64,000 nucleotides of DNA. Source: Polycladidibacter hongkongensis (GTDB lineage: Bacteria; Pseudomonadota; Alphaproteobacteria; Rhizobiales; Stappiaceae). The position numbers were made by a program, and so were the translations under genes. How positions within the stretch are numbered: the stretch's first letter is position 1; each line of letters starts with the position of its first letter. The notes under the pieces are model-generated. The model was not told the origin of the DNA, made no database searches, and was given only the letters and a program-made list of their open reading frames with translations. Location: NCBI RefSeq assembly GCF_001561995.1, contig NZ_LLWC01000017.1, forward strand, positions 124,001 through 188,000, given 5' to 3'. Positions 8,412 through 16,138 of the stretch are shown piece after piece.

Positions 8412-9530
8412 GTGAGCATTGGTCGGCTTTGTGTAGTTTTGTTCTTGTGTCTGGCGGTGGCGAGTGCTGATGCTGCCTATCAGCCTGTATCTGCGCAAGT
8501 CCGACCTAATGGCGAAAAACAAACTAGCGGATTTTTCTCGTTCTTCGGCTTGTTTAAGAAGAGCGAACCTAAGGCAAAAAAGAAAACTAAATCAAGCTAC
8601 AGGAAGAAGAAACGAACCCGCAACCGGAAGTCTCGTGTCAAGAAGGCCACGGCAGCGGCGGCGCTTGCTGTGCCGCAGATCGAGGAAAAAAAGAAGAACG
8701 AGGATGCGAAAGTTCTGCTGGTTGTTGGGGACCGCTTGGCTGAGGGGGGGGCCGAAGGACTACGCGCCGTTTATGCCGATACGCCTTCCATTCGCGTAAA
8801 AAAACTCGTTTATCCAAATCAGGGACTTGTGAAAACAAAGTACCCTGACTGGCCCGAAGATATCTCCAGTACACTGCGCAAAGAGGATGTACGTCTCGTC
8901 GTTGTGTTTATCGGCGCTCAGGATGATAAAAACTACGTATTGGGCGGTGAAACCCTGGCCTACCAAAGCCCCGAATGGGCGCAGGAGTATCGATTTCGCA
9001 TCGCTTCGCTCGTTGCTTCGGTTCGCAATGAGCAATTGCCACTTATTTGGGTTGGGCTTGGCCCTGCGGAAGACTATGCAAAATCAGTCAACCTAAGCTA
9101 CCTCAACCAGATGTATAAGGAGCAAGTAGAGCCAGCTGGGGGGCTTTGGGTCGATATCTGGCAAGCATTTCTTGACGAAGCTGGGGCATACGCGGATCGC
9201 GGACCAGACATTAGCGGCGTGCAAAAGACACTTCGCACGAAGGATGGTCTGTATTTCACATTCCCTGGCTATAGGAAAATTGCATATTTTGTCGAGCGAG
9301 AGATCGCCCGTTTGTTTGGAAGTGCCAGTGCATTTGTTTTTGAAGGTGTCCAGGATGATCCCTTCTTTATTGTACTAACCGGGCGGTTAAGTTCGCCTGA
9401 GTTGAAGCTGATTTCGACTGATTCTGAAGATGCTGAGGATAAAAAAAATAGTCTTGTGCAACAGGTTCTTGATGAAGAAAATTTAAGTAGAGCTACGGAT
9501 CGCGTTGGGTCAATTTGGCTGGAGAACTGA
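8412..9530 (+). CDS. DUF459 SGNH-fold periplasmic protein, catalytic residues apparently lost
   Basis: A 372-residue secreted protein with GTG start 8412, a signal peptide ending near VASADA, a highly basic Lys/Arg-rich linker (about 55-85), then a DUF459/SGNH-like domain (about 98-300). Block I reads VVGDRLAEG, with Arg where a hydrolase would have the nucleophilic Ser. The block III Asn position reads GAQDDK. Block V reads DGLYFT, keeping Asp but lacking the catalytic His. It is therefore probably not an active esterase; some DUF459 relatives also lack these residues. Its tight spacing after a murein transglycosylase suggests a wall-related or scaffold role (inference). Confidence 0.82.
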   Translation: MSIGRLCVVLFLCLAVASADAAYQPVSAQVRPNGEKQTSGFFSFFGLFKKSEPKAKKKTKSSYRKKKRTRNRKSRVKKATAAAALAVPQIEEKKKNEDAKVLLVVGDRLAEGGAEGLRAVYADTPSIRVKKLVYPNQGLVKTKYPDWPEDISSTLRKEDVRLVVVFIGAQDDKNYVLGGETLAYQSPEWAQEYRFRIASLVASVRNEQLPLIWVGLGPAEDYAKSVNLSYLNQMYKEQVEPAGGLWVDIWQAFLDEAGAYADRGPDISGVQKTLRTKDGLYFTFPGYRKIAYFVEREIARLFGSASAFVFEGVQDDPFFIVLTGRLSSPELKLISTDSEDAEDKKNSLVQQVLDEENLSRATDRVGSIWLEN

Positions 9531-9716
9531 ATTAATTTTGTTTAGACTTTTATGATAATTTATGTAACCCGGTGAAATCTGTTAGAAATTCCCTAAATCA
9601 CCTGGGCTGTGCGTTGCGTTGTCGCACGTAGGTATCCTAGCTTATCCCCTAGAGATTTTGGGAGAGCTGCTGGGATCGACCAGTGGTTGTGGGGCGCGCT
9701 TTGGCGCGAAAGCATA

Positions 9717-11039
9717 ATGATTCAACTTTCGATTATCGGGCGATTTGTATTTATCGTTGCGCTTGCAATCACCATTATGGGTGCTGGCACTCTTTTTTCT
9801 TTTTACATCATCTACGAAACGTTGACCTCTGCTATGGCAGATGGGGCGTTTCGTCAAAGCTTGCTGTCGAGTGGGGGCGAAGGTGCTCTCATAGAGCTGC
9901 TGCAAGACAAACTTATCTTTATATCTGTTGTTTGTGCACCAGTTGGCGTGCTCTTTTTGGCGATTGCCTTTTTCATCGGCCTTCGAACCAAAACGGCGCT
10001 CGGTTCTTTGCAAACGGGCTTGGATGGCTTGGCTGCGGGCGAGCTTGATACCGAAATTGCCGGGATCAAACGCCGCGATGAAATTGGCCATATCGCCAGA
10101 TCTATTGGCCAGTTTCGGGTGGTGTTGCGGCAAAAAGCCGAGGCTGAAATTGCCGCACAGATGGAGAAGGATATTGAGTTTGCCGAGGCGCGAAAGCAAG
10201 CACTGGAAGATGTGGCGCTCTCGTTTAAGCAATCAGTTGGCGGTGTAGTTGAGCAGCTCTATCAGATTAGCGAGTCGGTAGAGGCGCGCTCGATGAAGTT
10301 GGCGCGCAGTGTTAACGACGCTGCATCTGCTATGAACTCTTCAACAGATGCTGCTGTGGAAGCGCAACAAAGCGTACAAATGGTTGTTGAAACTGCGCAA
10401 GAGGTTGCCCGCTCGACCAACTCCATTAGTTCTGATGCAGATCAGGCAAACACAATCGCGCAACAGGCCGTACTCGAAGCTGAAAAAACGGATGAGATTG
10501 TTGGCCGACTTGCTGAAAGTGGTCGCGCGATTGGCGAGGTTGTTGAACTTATTGATCAAATTGCAGATCAAACCAACCTTTTGGCTTTGAATGCGACGAT
10601 TGAAGCGGCGCGCGCCGGAGAAGCCGGGCGTGGCTTTGCGATTGTTGCGAACGAGGTGAAGGACTTGGCTGGGCAGACCTCTAAAGCAACCGAGGAAATT
10701 TCGCAGCAGGTGCAGGCTGTTCAGGATGTGGCAGAACAGACGGTACAGGCGATCCGCAGTATTCGTGGGACAATTGATCAGATAAACGAGCTCGCTGGCA
10801 ACATTGATCGCGCCGTGAGTGATCAACGGTTTGCCACTGACGGAATTTCCGACAGTCTGGAGAGTGCACATAGTAGCGCACAACGTGTTGCTGCTGATAT
10901 TGAGCAGATGCAGCGTGACTACAAGGCGACACAGGAAACCTCGGGACACATGCATGAGACATCTGAGCAGCTCGGGCGCTTATCTGGCTCGCTGCGAGGT
11001 GAGGTTGAGAAATTTCTTGGAACCGTACAATCGGCCTAG
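9717..11039 (+). CDS. Methyl-accepting chemotaxis protein
   Basis: I chose ATG 9717 (440 residues) because the protein then begins directly with its first membrane helix; the longer upstream frame adds 36 residues of non-family sequence. Two membrane helices (about 6-33 and 62-84) flank a very short periplasmic loop of roughly 30 residues. A HAMP domain follows (about 85-140). The cytoplasmic signalling hairpin has the highly conserved tip DQTNLLALNATIEAARAGE. No C-terminal CheR-binding pentapeptide is visible. The small sensor loop suggests a ligand in or near the membrane, or an accessory sensor (inference). It ends in a strong terminator. Confidence 0.93.
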   Translation: MIQLSIIGRFVFIVALAITIMGAGTLFSFYIIYETLTSAMADGAFRQSLLSSGGEGALIELLQDKLIFISVVCAPVGVLFLAIAFFIGLRTKTALGSLQTGLDGLAAGELDTEIAGIKRRDEIGHIARSIGQFRVVLRQKAEAEIAAQMEKDIEFAEARKQALEDVALSFKQSVGGVVEQLYQISESVEARSMKLARSVNDAASAMNSSTDAAVEAQQSVQMVVETAQEVARSTNSISSDADQANTIAQQAVLEAEKTDEIVGRLAESGRAIGEVVELIDQIADQTNLLALNATIEAARAGEAGRGFAIVANEVKDLAGQTSKATEEISQQVQAVQDVAEQTVQAIRSIRGTIDQINELAGNIDRAVSDQRFATDGISDSLESAHSSAQRVAADIEQMQRDYKATQETSGHMHETSEQLGRLSGSLRGEVEKFLGTVQSA

Positions 11040-11063
11040 CCCGGAATAAATGGTTCACCGAGA

Positions 11064-11092
11064 AGCCGTCCCTGTGTGGGGCGGCTTTTTTT
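11064..11092 (+). terminator. Intrinsic terminator after the chemoreceptor gene
   Basis: Stem AGCCGTCCC (11064-11072) pairs with GGGGCGGCT (11078-11086) with one G-U pair and a 5-base loop. It is followed by a 7-base T run. Confidence 0.88.
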
Positions 11093-11350
11093 GTCTACAC
11101 GACCTATCACGCCTGTGTGAGCGGCAAGTGAAAGCTGGTGTGCGATACGCTGCTCTAATCCTACTAAAACTAGCTGAAATTACTTAGAATGCTGTTTTCA
11201 CAGCAGAAATTATGCCGAAGGTAAGTGAGCCCAAATGACGTTCAGCTCACAGGTGTTTTATTTCCTATTTAACTGGTTTTCCTTGAGGTTTGTTGGCGAG
11301 GCAAACGTCTCGACAAGACAAATGACCTGACCAACCAGAGGATGATCGTC
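11093..11350 (+). promoter_or_regulatory. Leader and promoter region of the bufferin operon
   Basis: This gene-free stretch must contain the promoter of the downstream four-gene operon. It holds an inverted repeat GTGAGC (11225-11230) / GCTCAC (11245-11250) with a 14-base spacer, which could be an operator. A small hairpin TGCTG/CAGCA lies further upstream. I could not identify a convincing -35/-10 pair or a typical ECF sigma (GGAAC/CGTC) promoter. AGAGGA at 11337-11342 is the ribosome binding site for the ATG at 11351. Confidence 0.35.
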
Positions 11351-11650
11351 ATGTCTAAACTTACTATTTCTGCTGTTGCAATGGCTGGTGCTGTTACCGC
11401 TGCTCTGGCTACTGTTGGTTCCACCGGTGCATTGGCAGCGGGCGAAAATGAGAAATGCTACGGTGTTGCGCTCGCAGGCCAAAATGATTGTAAGGCCGGC
11501 GCGGGCACCACATGTGCAGGTTCCTCCACTGTTGATTATCAAGGCAATGCTTGGAAGCTGGTTCCAAAAGGTACTTGCGTGGATATGGAAGTACCGGGTG
11601 ATCGCAAGGGTTCACTGACCGCGCTCGATCGCGACCTGCCGAAGAGCTAA
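11351..11650 (+). CDS. bufA: DUF2282 bufferin-type RiPP precursor
   Basis: A 99-residue precursor with a Sec-type signal peptide (about residues 1-30, ending near GALAAG) and a small core with four Cys at 36, 47, 55 and 76. The spacing [13 protein letters not shown]...TCAG...VPKGTC matches the DUF2282 family. Such precursors, named bufferins, are post-translationally modified at Cys by DUF692 enzymes and have been reported to chelate copper in the periplasm. I start at ATG 11351 rather than 11342 because AGAGGA is 8 bases upstream. It is the first gene of an operon with DUF692, DUF2063 and DoxX genes. The modification state cannot be read from sequence. Confidence 0.92.
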   Translation: MSKLTISAVAMAGAVTAALATVGSTGALAAGENEKCYGVALAGQNDCKAGAGTTCAGSSTVDYQGNAWKLVPKGTCVDMEVPGDRKGSLTALDRDLPKS

Positions 11651-11734
11651 GCCTGTTACAACAAAGAGCAAGGCGGCGCGCAGGCCGTGTCCGCCTGCTT
11701 TTTCCTGCTTCCGAGATAACTTGAGGTATGCGAG

Positions 11735-12640
11735 ATGGATCAATATCCAGACCACATTAAGAGTGCCCCATCAAGCGATTACGATCGGGTGCGCCAAGGG
11801 ATCAAGCAGGGATTTGGTGTTGGGCTCAAGACGCAACATTATGCCGAGATCATCAAGAGTAAGCCGCCCCTTGAGTTTTTCGAGGTGCATGCAGAAAACT
11901 ATATGGGTGCAGGCGGCGCGCCTCACGCTTATCTGGAGCGAATAGCGCAAGACTACCCGATCTCAGTGCATGGGGTTGGGCTTTCAATCGGAGGTGAGAA
12001 GCCATTAAACGAGCTTCACCTTCAGCGCCTGAAAGGCGTTGTGGAGCGTTACCAGCCGGTACTGTTCTCAGAGCATCTGGCATGGTCGTCGCATGAGCCA
12101 ATTTACTATAATGATTTGTTGCCACTGCCCTACACAGAGGCGACGCTAGCGCGGGTTGTGGAGCACATAGATGAAGTGCAAAACGTGGTTGGGCGGCAAA
12201 TGCTGCTTGAAAACCCATCGACCTACGTTCTGTTTAGCGAAAGCACGATGAGCGAGACGGTTTTTTTGCGTGAGGTGGCAAAACGCAGTGGCTGTGGGCT
12301 CTTGCTTGACGTGAATAATATCTTCGTTTCCTGCAGCAACAGCGGTACCGACGCGCATAGCTATGTTGATGCCTTCCCACTGGAGTTTGTAGGCGAGGTG
12401 CATCTGGGCGGACATACGCCCGATGAAGATGAATACGGCAACCCGCTGCTGATCGATTCGCATGACAGAGAGGTGATTGATCCGGTTTGGCACCTTTACG
12501 GCTACGCTATTGCGCGGATGGGACTTCGCCCCACCTTGATCGAGTGGGATAACGATGTGCCAGAGTTTGCTAAGCTGATGGGAGAAGCCGTGCTGGCACA
12601 AAAGATGTGCGAGACGTCACTTGCCGACGCGACGCGTTGA
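11735..12640 (+). CDS. bufB: DUF692 multinuclear non-heme iron oxidative enzyme (MNIO)
   Basis: A 301-residue TIM-barrel enzyme of the DUF692 family, which uses two or three iron ions to oxidise Cys or other residues in ribosomal peptides. Iron-ligand motifs expected of the family are all present: FEVHAENY, SVHGVGLSIGG, SEHLAWS, LENPSTY, LLDVNNIFVS, VHLGGHT, DSHDREVIDPVW and LIEWDNDVPE. It follows the precursor by 84 bases and precedes its DUF2063 partner by 9 bases (GAGAGG in between). Context predicts action on the four Cys of the adjacent DUF2282 protein. Confidence 0.95.
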   Translation: MDQYPDHIKSAPSSDYDRVRQGIKQGFGVGLKTQHYAEIIKSKPPLEFFEVHAENYMGAGGAPHAYLERIAQDYPISVHGVGLSIGGEKPLNELHLQRLKGVVERYQPVLFSEHLAWSSHEPIYYNDLLPLPYTEATLARVVEHIDEVQNVVGRQMLLENPSTYVLFSESTMSETVFLREVAKRSGCGLLLDVNNIFVSCSNSGTDAHSYVDAFPLEFVGEVHLGGHTPDEDEYGNPLLIDSHDREVIDPVWHLYGYAIARMGLRPTLIEWDNDVPEFAKLMGEAVLAQKMCETSLADATR

Positions 12641-12649
12641 GAGGTTGTT

Positions 12650-13444
12650 ATGCCGAGACCTACCGTACATTCGCGCTTTGCCGCGGCCTTATTGGAAGAA
12701 GTAAGCGCAGTGCCATCTGGCGTTGTTGGCCGGAACGGGCAAATCAGCGCGAGGCGCTTCGGTGTTTATCGCAATAATGTTATGGCGAGTTTGATTGATG
12801 CATTGGCCAGCAATTTTCCCATGGTTGCACAGTTACTTGGCGCGGAGTTTTTTCGCGCAATGGCGGCTGAGTTTGTGCGTGGTGAACCACCGAGGCAGCC
12901 TGTCCTAAGCGAATATGGAGAGAGACTTCCTGCGTTTATGTCCGGTTTTCCTCCGCTGGCGGAGTATTCGTACATTGCCGATGTTGCGCGACTGGAATGG
13001 GCATGGCTGCAGGCTTACCACAGCGCTGATTGGCCAGTATTGCAAAGCGAGAAGCTTGCCGCGCTGGCTCCTGAAAAGCTCATGGGCGCCAAGCTTTCTT
13101 TCCTGCCCAGTTGCCGCTTGGTTGAGCTTCGTTACGAGGTGGCTGCGATTTGTTTTGGCTCGGGGGGGCATGACTGCGCCGTGGCAGAGCTGGACGCGCG
13201 CGCAGGGGATGCAGGCAAAGTGAACGATAGGAGCCAGTTCTGCGTCTTAGCGCGCCCGCAGCTGCATGTCAGGTGCGCTGTTGTGGATGAGGGAACCTAC
13301 TTTTTCTTGCGGCAGTTGAAGCGGGGGAACTCACTTTCACAAGCGGGAGAAGCGGCGCTTGCTACATTTAAAGGGTTTGATTTAAGCGCATCGCTAACAG
13401 CGGGGCTGCAGAGCGGTGCAGTTAGCGACGTGCATGAGGGATAA
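12650..13444 (+). CDS. bufC: DUF2063 partner protein of the MNIO enzyme
   Basis: A 264-residue protein with an N-terminal DUF2063 domain (about 8-95, including RRFGVYRNNVMASLIDALASNFP and LGAEFFRAMAAEF). Its C-terminal domain is of the HvfC/NGO1945 type. In bufferin and related MNIO clusters this protein binds the precursor and delivers it to the DUF692 enzyme. It is 9 bases after the DUF692 stop codon, so the two are almost certainly co-translated. A run of seven G at 13162-13168 lies within the gene but the frame is intact. Confidence 0.92.
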   Translation: MPRPTVHSRFAAALLEEVSAVPSGVVGRNGQISARRFGVYRNNVMASLIDALASNFPMVAQLLGAEFFRAMAAEFVRGEPPRQPVLSEYGERLPAFMSGFPPLAEYSYIADVARLEWAWLQAYHSADWPVLQSEKLAALAPEKLMGAKLSFLPSCRLVELRYEVAAICFGSGGHDCAVAELDARAGDAGKVNDRSQFCVLARPQLHVRCAVVDEGTYFFLRQLKRGNSLSQAGEAALATFKGFDLSASLTAGLQSGAVSDVHEG

Positions 13445-13476
13445 CCAATTGCGGGAAACAGCTAGGGAGGCTGGTG

Positions 13477-14037
13477 ATGTTGGCAAGTGGTCTAAAACGA
13501 CTTTACCAAGCGGTGTTTCAAGGCATCGAGTTCTTTGCGGGAAACTGGTTTCTAGGAGCTTTTGTGCGCTTTTGCTTTGCGGCGGTGTTGCTGGTGTATT
13601 TCTGGAATTCGGCGTTGACGAAGATTTCCGCTGGTGCACTGGGATTTTTGCAGCCGAGTGTTGGCGCTTATGCACAAATTCTCCCTAGCCTCACAGAGAC
13701 AGCTGGATATGATGTTTCTCAGATAGCCTTTTTTCCTTATGGCTTGATTGTTCTGATGGGAACTTGGGCAGAGTTTGTGCTGCCAGCGCTTATTGTTGCA
13801 GGGTTGTTCACGCGGGCGGCGAGCCTTGGATTTATTGGGTTTGTGGCGGTGATGACCTACGTTGATGTTACCGGACACGGGGTGGATGCTGGTGCTGTGG
13901 GGGCTTGGTTTGATGGCAATCCAGCTTCGTTGATCGCAGATCAGCGGCTGTTGTGGATGGTGATGCTGGTCTATTTGGTGTTAAAGGGGCCGGGTCAGCT
14001 CTCGCTAGATTATCTTCTTGGCAGAATGAGCCGCTGA
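13477..14037 (+). CDS. DoxX-like membrane protein of the bufferin operon
   Basis: A 186-residue integral membrane protein of the DoxX family with four predicted helices (about 26-45, 82-104, 109-128 and 155-172). I use ATG 13477, which has AGGGAGG 6 bases upstream; the codon before it is GTG. DoxX proteins are common last members of DUF2282-DUF692-DUF2063 operons. Their function there is unresolved; electron supply or quinone-linked redox has been proposed for the family. The gene closes the operon; no strong terminator follows before the threonine aldolase gene. Confidence 0.88.
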   Translation: MLASGLKRLYQAVFQGIEFFAGNWFLGAFVRFCFAAVLLVYFWNSALTKISAGALGFLQPSVGAYAQILPSLTETAGYDVSQIAFFPYGLIVLMGTWAEFVLPALIVAGLFTRAASLGFIGFVAVMTYVDVTGHGVDAGAVGAWFDGNPASLIADQRLLWMVMLVYLVLKGPGQLSLDYLLGRMSR

Positions 14038-14117
14038 ATTAACGCTGCTGCAAGATCCAGTGGCACTTATGTGATAATTATGCTTGCCAAGATTTAGGGC
14101 TCTGCTATTGCAGACCT

Positions 14118-15152
14118 ATGGAATTTTCTAGTGACAACTGGGCTGGTGCAACGGAAGCTGTAAGTGCTGCCCTTGCTCGCCATGCCAGCGGCTTTGCACC
14201 TGCTTATGGTGTTGATCCGCTTAGCCGCTCGATTGAGCAGAAGTTCAATGAAGTCTTTGAACGCGATGTAGCTGTGTTTCTGGTTTCAACCGGGACGGCA
14301 GCAAACTCGCTTGCGCTCGCGCATTACTCAAGACCGGGCGGCGTGGTCTTTTGTCACGAAGAGGCGCATATCAATGTTGACGAATGTAACGCTCCTGAGT
14401 TTGCCACTGGTGGCAACAAGATTTTTGGGGTACCCGGAAAAGACGGCAAGCTAACGGCACAAAGCCTGCTTGCGGCTATGGCACGGCATCCGGAAGGTGT
14501 GGTGCATCAGGGCCAACCGGCTGCTGTTTCACTCACGCAAGCGACGGAATGCGGCACGATCTACAGCATTGGCGAAATTGAGCAGGTCGTGGCGGCGGCG
14601 AAGACGCGGGACTTGCCAGTGCATATGGACGGTGCGCGATTTGCGAATGCGTTGGTCTCGCTCAATGCAACTCCGGCGCAGATGACGTGGCAGGCAGGCA
14701 TTGATGTGCTGTCGTTTGGCGCAACGAAAAACGGCTGTTGGTGTGCTGAGGCGGTAGTTTTCTTCAATCCTGATGACGCTCGTGGCTTTGAGTATTTGCG
14801 CAAGCGTTCAGCGCAGCTTTTCTCTAAGAGCCGATTTATATCTGCGCAGTTTGAAGGCTATTTCGAGAATGATGACTGGCTGCGGAACGCTCGTCACGCG
14901 AATGCGATGGCGCGAAAGATTGCAGATGATCTGGATAAGAAACAGAGTGTGCGCTTGCTTGTAAGTCCGCAGTCGAACGAGGTGTTCCCGATTGTTAAGA
15001 AGGCTGATGCCGCGCGTTTGCTAGAAGCGGGGGTTGGTTTTTATGATTGGCCTGCCGATGGTCTGGCGGAGGATGAAGTGATGATCCGTTTTGTCACCAG
15101 CTTCGCAACGACTGAGGAGATGGTCGAGCGACTAGTCTCACATTTCTCATAG
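14118..15152 (+). CDS. Low-specificity L-threonine aldolase family
   Basis: A PLP enzyme of fold type I, 344 residues, that cleaves threonine or allo-threonine into glycine and acetaldehyde. Seen: the N-terminal FSSDNWAGA, a STGTAANSLAL phosphate-binding segment, the HMDGARFANAL motif whose Asp pairs with the pyridine nitrogen, and the PLP-binding Lys in LSFGATKNG. The C-terminal small domain ends in a VMIRFVTSFATTEE motif common in proteobacterial members. It begins 80 bases after the DoxX gene, in the same direction but probably with its own promoter. A terminator-like hairpin lies 25 bases after the stop codon. Confidence 0.92.
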   Translation: MEFSSDNWAGATEAVSAALARHASGFAPAYGVDPLSRSIEQKFNEVFERDVAVFLVSTGTAANSLALAHYSRPGGVVFCHEEAHINVDECNAPEFATGGNKIFGVPGKDGKLTAQSLLAAMARHPEGVVHQGQPAAVSLTQATECGTIYSIGEIEQVVAAAKTRDLPVHMDGARFANALVSLNATPAQMTWQAGIDVLSFGATKNGCWCAEAVVFFNPDDARGFEYLRKRSAQLFSKSRFISAQFEGYFENDDWLRNARHANAMARKIADDLDKKQSVRLLVSPQSNEVFPIVKKADAARLLEAGVGFYDWPADGLAEDEVMIRFVTSFATTEEMVERLVSHFS

Positions 15153-15171
15153 TGCATGAACGAACTGGTTG

Positions 15172-15213
15172 AAAAAAAACACCCCGCCAGCCTAGCGCTG
15201 TGCGGGGTGTTTG
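15172..15213 (-). terminator. Bidirectional terminator between the aldolase gene and the sRNA/hsp20 unit
   Basis: A 10-bp stem AACACCCCGC (15178-15187) / GCGGGGTGTT (15202-15211) has a 14-base loop. On the minus strand it is followed by eight T (complement of 15172-15179). On the plus strand only a short T run follows. It therefore terminates leftward transcription most strongly. Confidence 0.85.
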
Positions 15214-15320
15214 TCGTCTAGGGGAACCGGCAAAAGTGTGTGCGGTTGGGAGGAAGACCGCACATATTGCGCTTGGTGAGCCTCGGGCTTGGGAGGAGAC
15301 AGGCTCACCAGCGCTTGAAG
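15172..15320 (-). ncRNA. Predicted trans-acting sRNA with two anti-Shine-Dalgarno loops (alpha-r14-like)
   Basis: Read leftward, this stretch folds into three hairpins. Hairpin 1 pairs 15301-15314 with 15269-15283 (14 bp, one bulge); its loop contains CUCCUCCCA. Hairpin 2 pairs 15257-15264 with 15239-15246 (8 bp); its loop is CUUCCUCCCA. Hairpin 3 is the terminator with eight U. Two stem-loops displaying CCUCC sequence plus a terminator is the layout known for the rhizobial alpha-r14 (NfeR1) sRNAs, which base-pair with mRNA ribosome binding sites. The 5' end is a guess: it may start at its own promoter in the hsp20 3' end or be processed from the hsp20 transcript. Confidence 0.68.
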
Positions 15321-15325
15321 GTACC

Positions 15326-15784
15326 TTAGTTCAGTTCTCCTTCAATCTGTTTCGCATCTCCGGCGTTGGCACTTTGGATCGAGATTTTTCGCGGTTTCAT
15401 TGCTTCTGGCAGTTCCCGCAATAGGTCAATGTGCAGTAAGCCATGTTCCATGCTTGCGCCATCGACGCGCACATGATCAGCGAGCTGGAAGCGTCGCTCG
15501 AATGCGCGGGAGGCAATGCCACGGTAGAGGACTTCTTTGTCCTCGCTCTCCTGCGCTTTTTCGCCATGTACGGCGAGGGTGTGATCTCGCGTTTCTATGG
15601 TTAGCTCATCTTCCTTAAATCCGGCGACGGCCATGGTGATGCGATAAGTGTCATCCCCTGTGCGCTCTATATTGTAAGGCGGGTAAGCAGAGCCTTGATC
15701 GGAGTTGGCGCTATCTAGCATGGAGAACATGCGATCGAAGCCAACTGTACTACGATAAAGTGGGGTGAAATCTAAGTGACGCAT
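15326..15784 (-). CDS. Small heat shock protein, Hsp20/IbpA family
   Basis: A 152-residue chaperone that holds unfolding proteins. The N-terminus MRHLDFTPLYRSTVGFDRMF is typical of rhizobial class A small Hsps. The alpha-crystallin domain covers about 35-130 (YNIERTGDDTYRITMAVAGF, ELTIETRDHTLAVHG, FERRFQLADHV). The C-terminal IXI-like motif is KISIQS. The start has GAGGA 6 bases upstream. That ribosome binding site lies in a leader that can form a ROSE-type RNA thermometer. A predicted sRNA begins at or just after the stop codon on the same strand. Confidence 0.93.
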   Translation of the reverse strand: MRHLDFTPLYRSTVGFDRMFSMLDSANSDQGSAYPPYNIERTGDDTYRITMAVAGFKEDELTIETRDHTLAVHGEKAQESEDKEVLYRGIASRAFERRFQLADHVRVDGASMEHGLLHIDLLRELPEAMKPRKISIQSANAGDAKQIEGELN

Positions 15785-15860
15785 ATTTAGTCCTCTTCAA
15801 TGAGCAACATAGGTCCGTTCTCCCAAAGTGCTTTGGGAGGGATGTTTTGGTTTTAGCGCC
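15785..15860 (-). promoter_or_regulatory. ROSE-like RNA thermometer in the hsp20 leader
   Basis: On the minus strand the last leader hairpin can pair UUGCUC (complement of 15802-15807) with GAGGA (complement of 15791-15795). This traps the Shine-Dalgarno sequence in the way typical of ROSE elements (U-U/C-G-C-U opposite the SD with a non-canonical G). A second perfect hairpin, UCCCAAAG/CUUUGGGA (15821-15828 with 15831-15838), lies just upstream. Rhizobial small heat shock genes are the classic location for ROSE elements. The remaining gap to 16138 is AT-rich and I see nothing else in it. Confidence 0.55.
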
Positions 15861-16138
15861 CCGTATTGGCGACGCTGGTCTTGGCTGCGGATCCTCTTGG
15901 CCTCCGCATGATTTAGAGATGGGAAAGCTGCAAAACTGTTTCAAGTGGTTTTGAGTTACTTGGTGTGCGTTTCTGCGATTAAAGGAAGTGAGATTTCTTA
16001 AAAACTACAATAAAACAAATAGTTATTGTTATTAATGGAAAATGAATTTCTTATGCTGAGAGGGTTAAGCGGCGGCTGGCTAGGGTGTCTTTAGGGAATA
16101 CGAGGAAACCTAGAGAACGCGTGGGGAAGGGATTTTAC

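Noticed and set aside
9609..9716. N-terminal extension of the chemoreceptor
   Set aside because: The first 36 codons of the longest frame do not look like a chemoreceptor and the ATG at 9717 leads straight into the first membrane helix.
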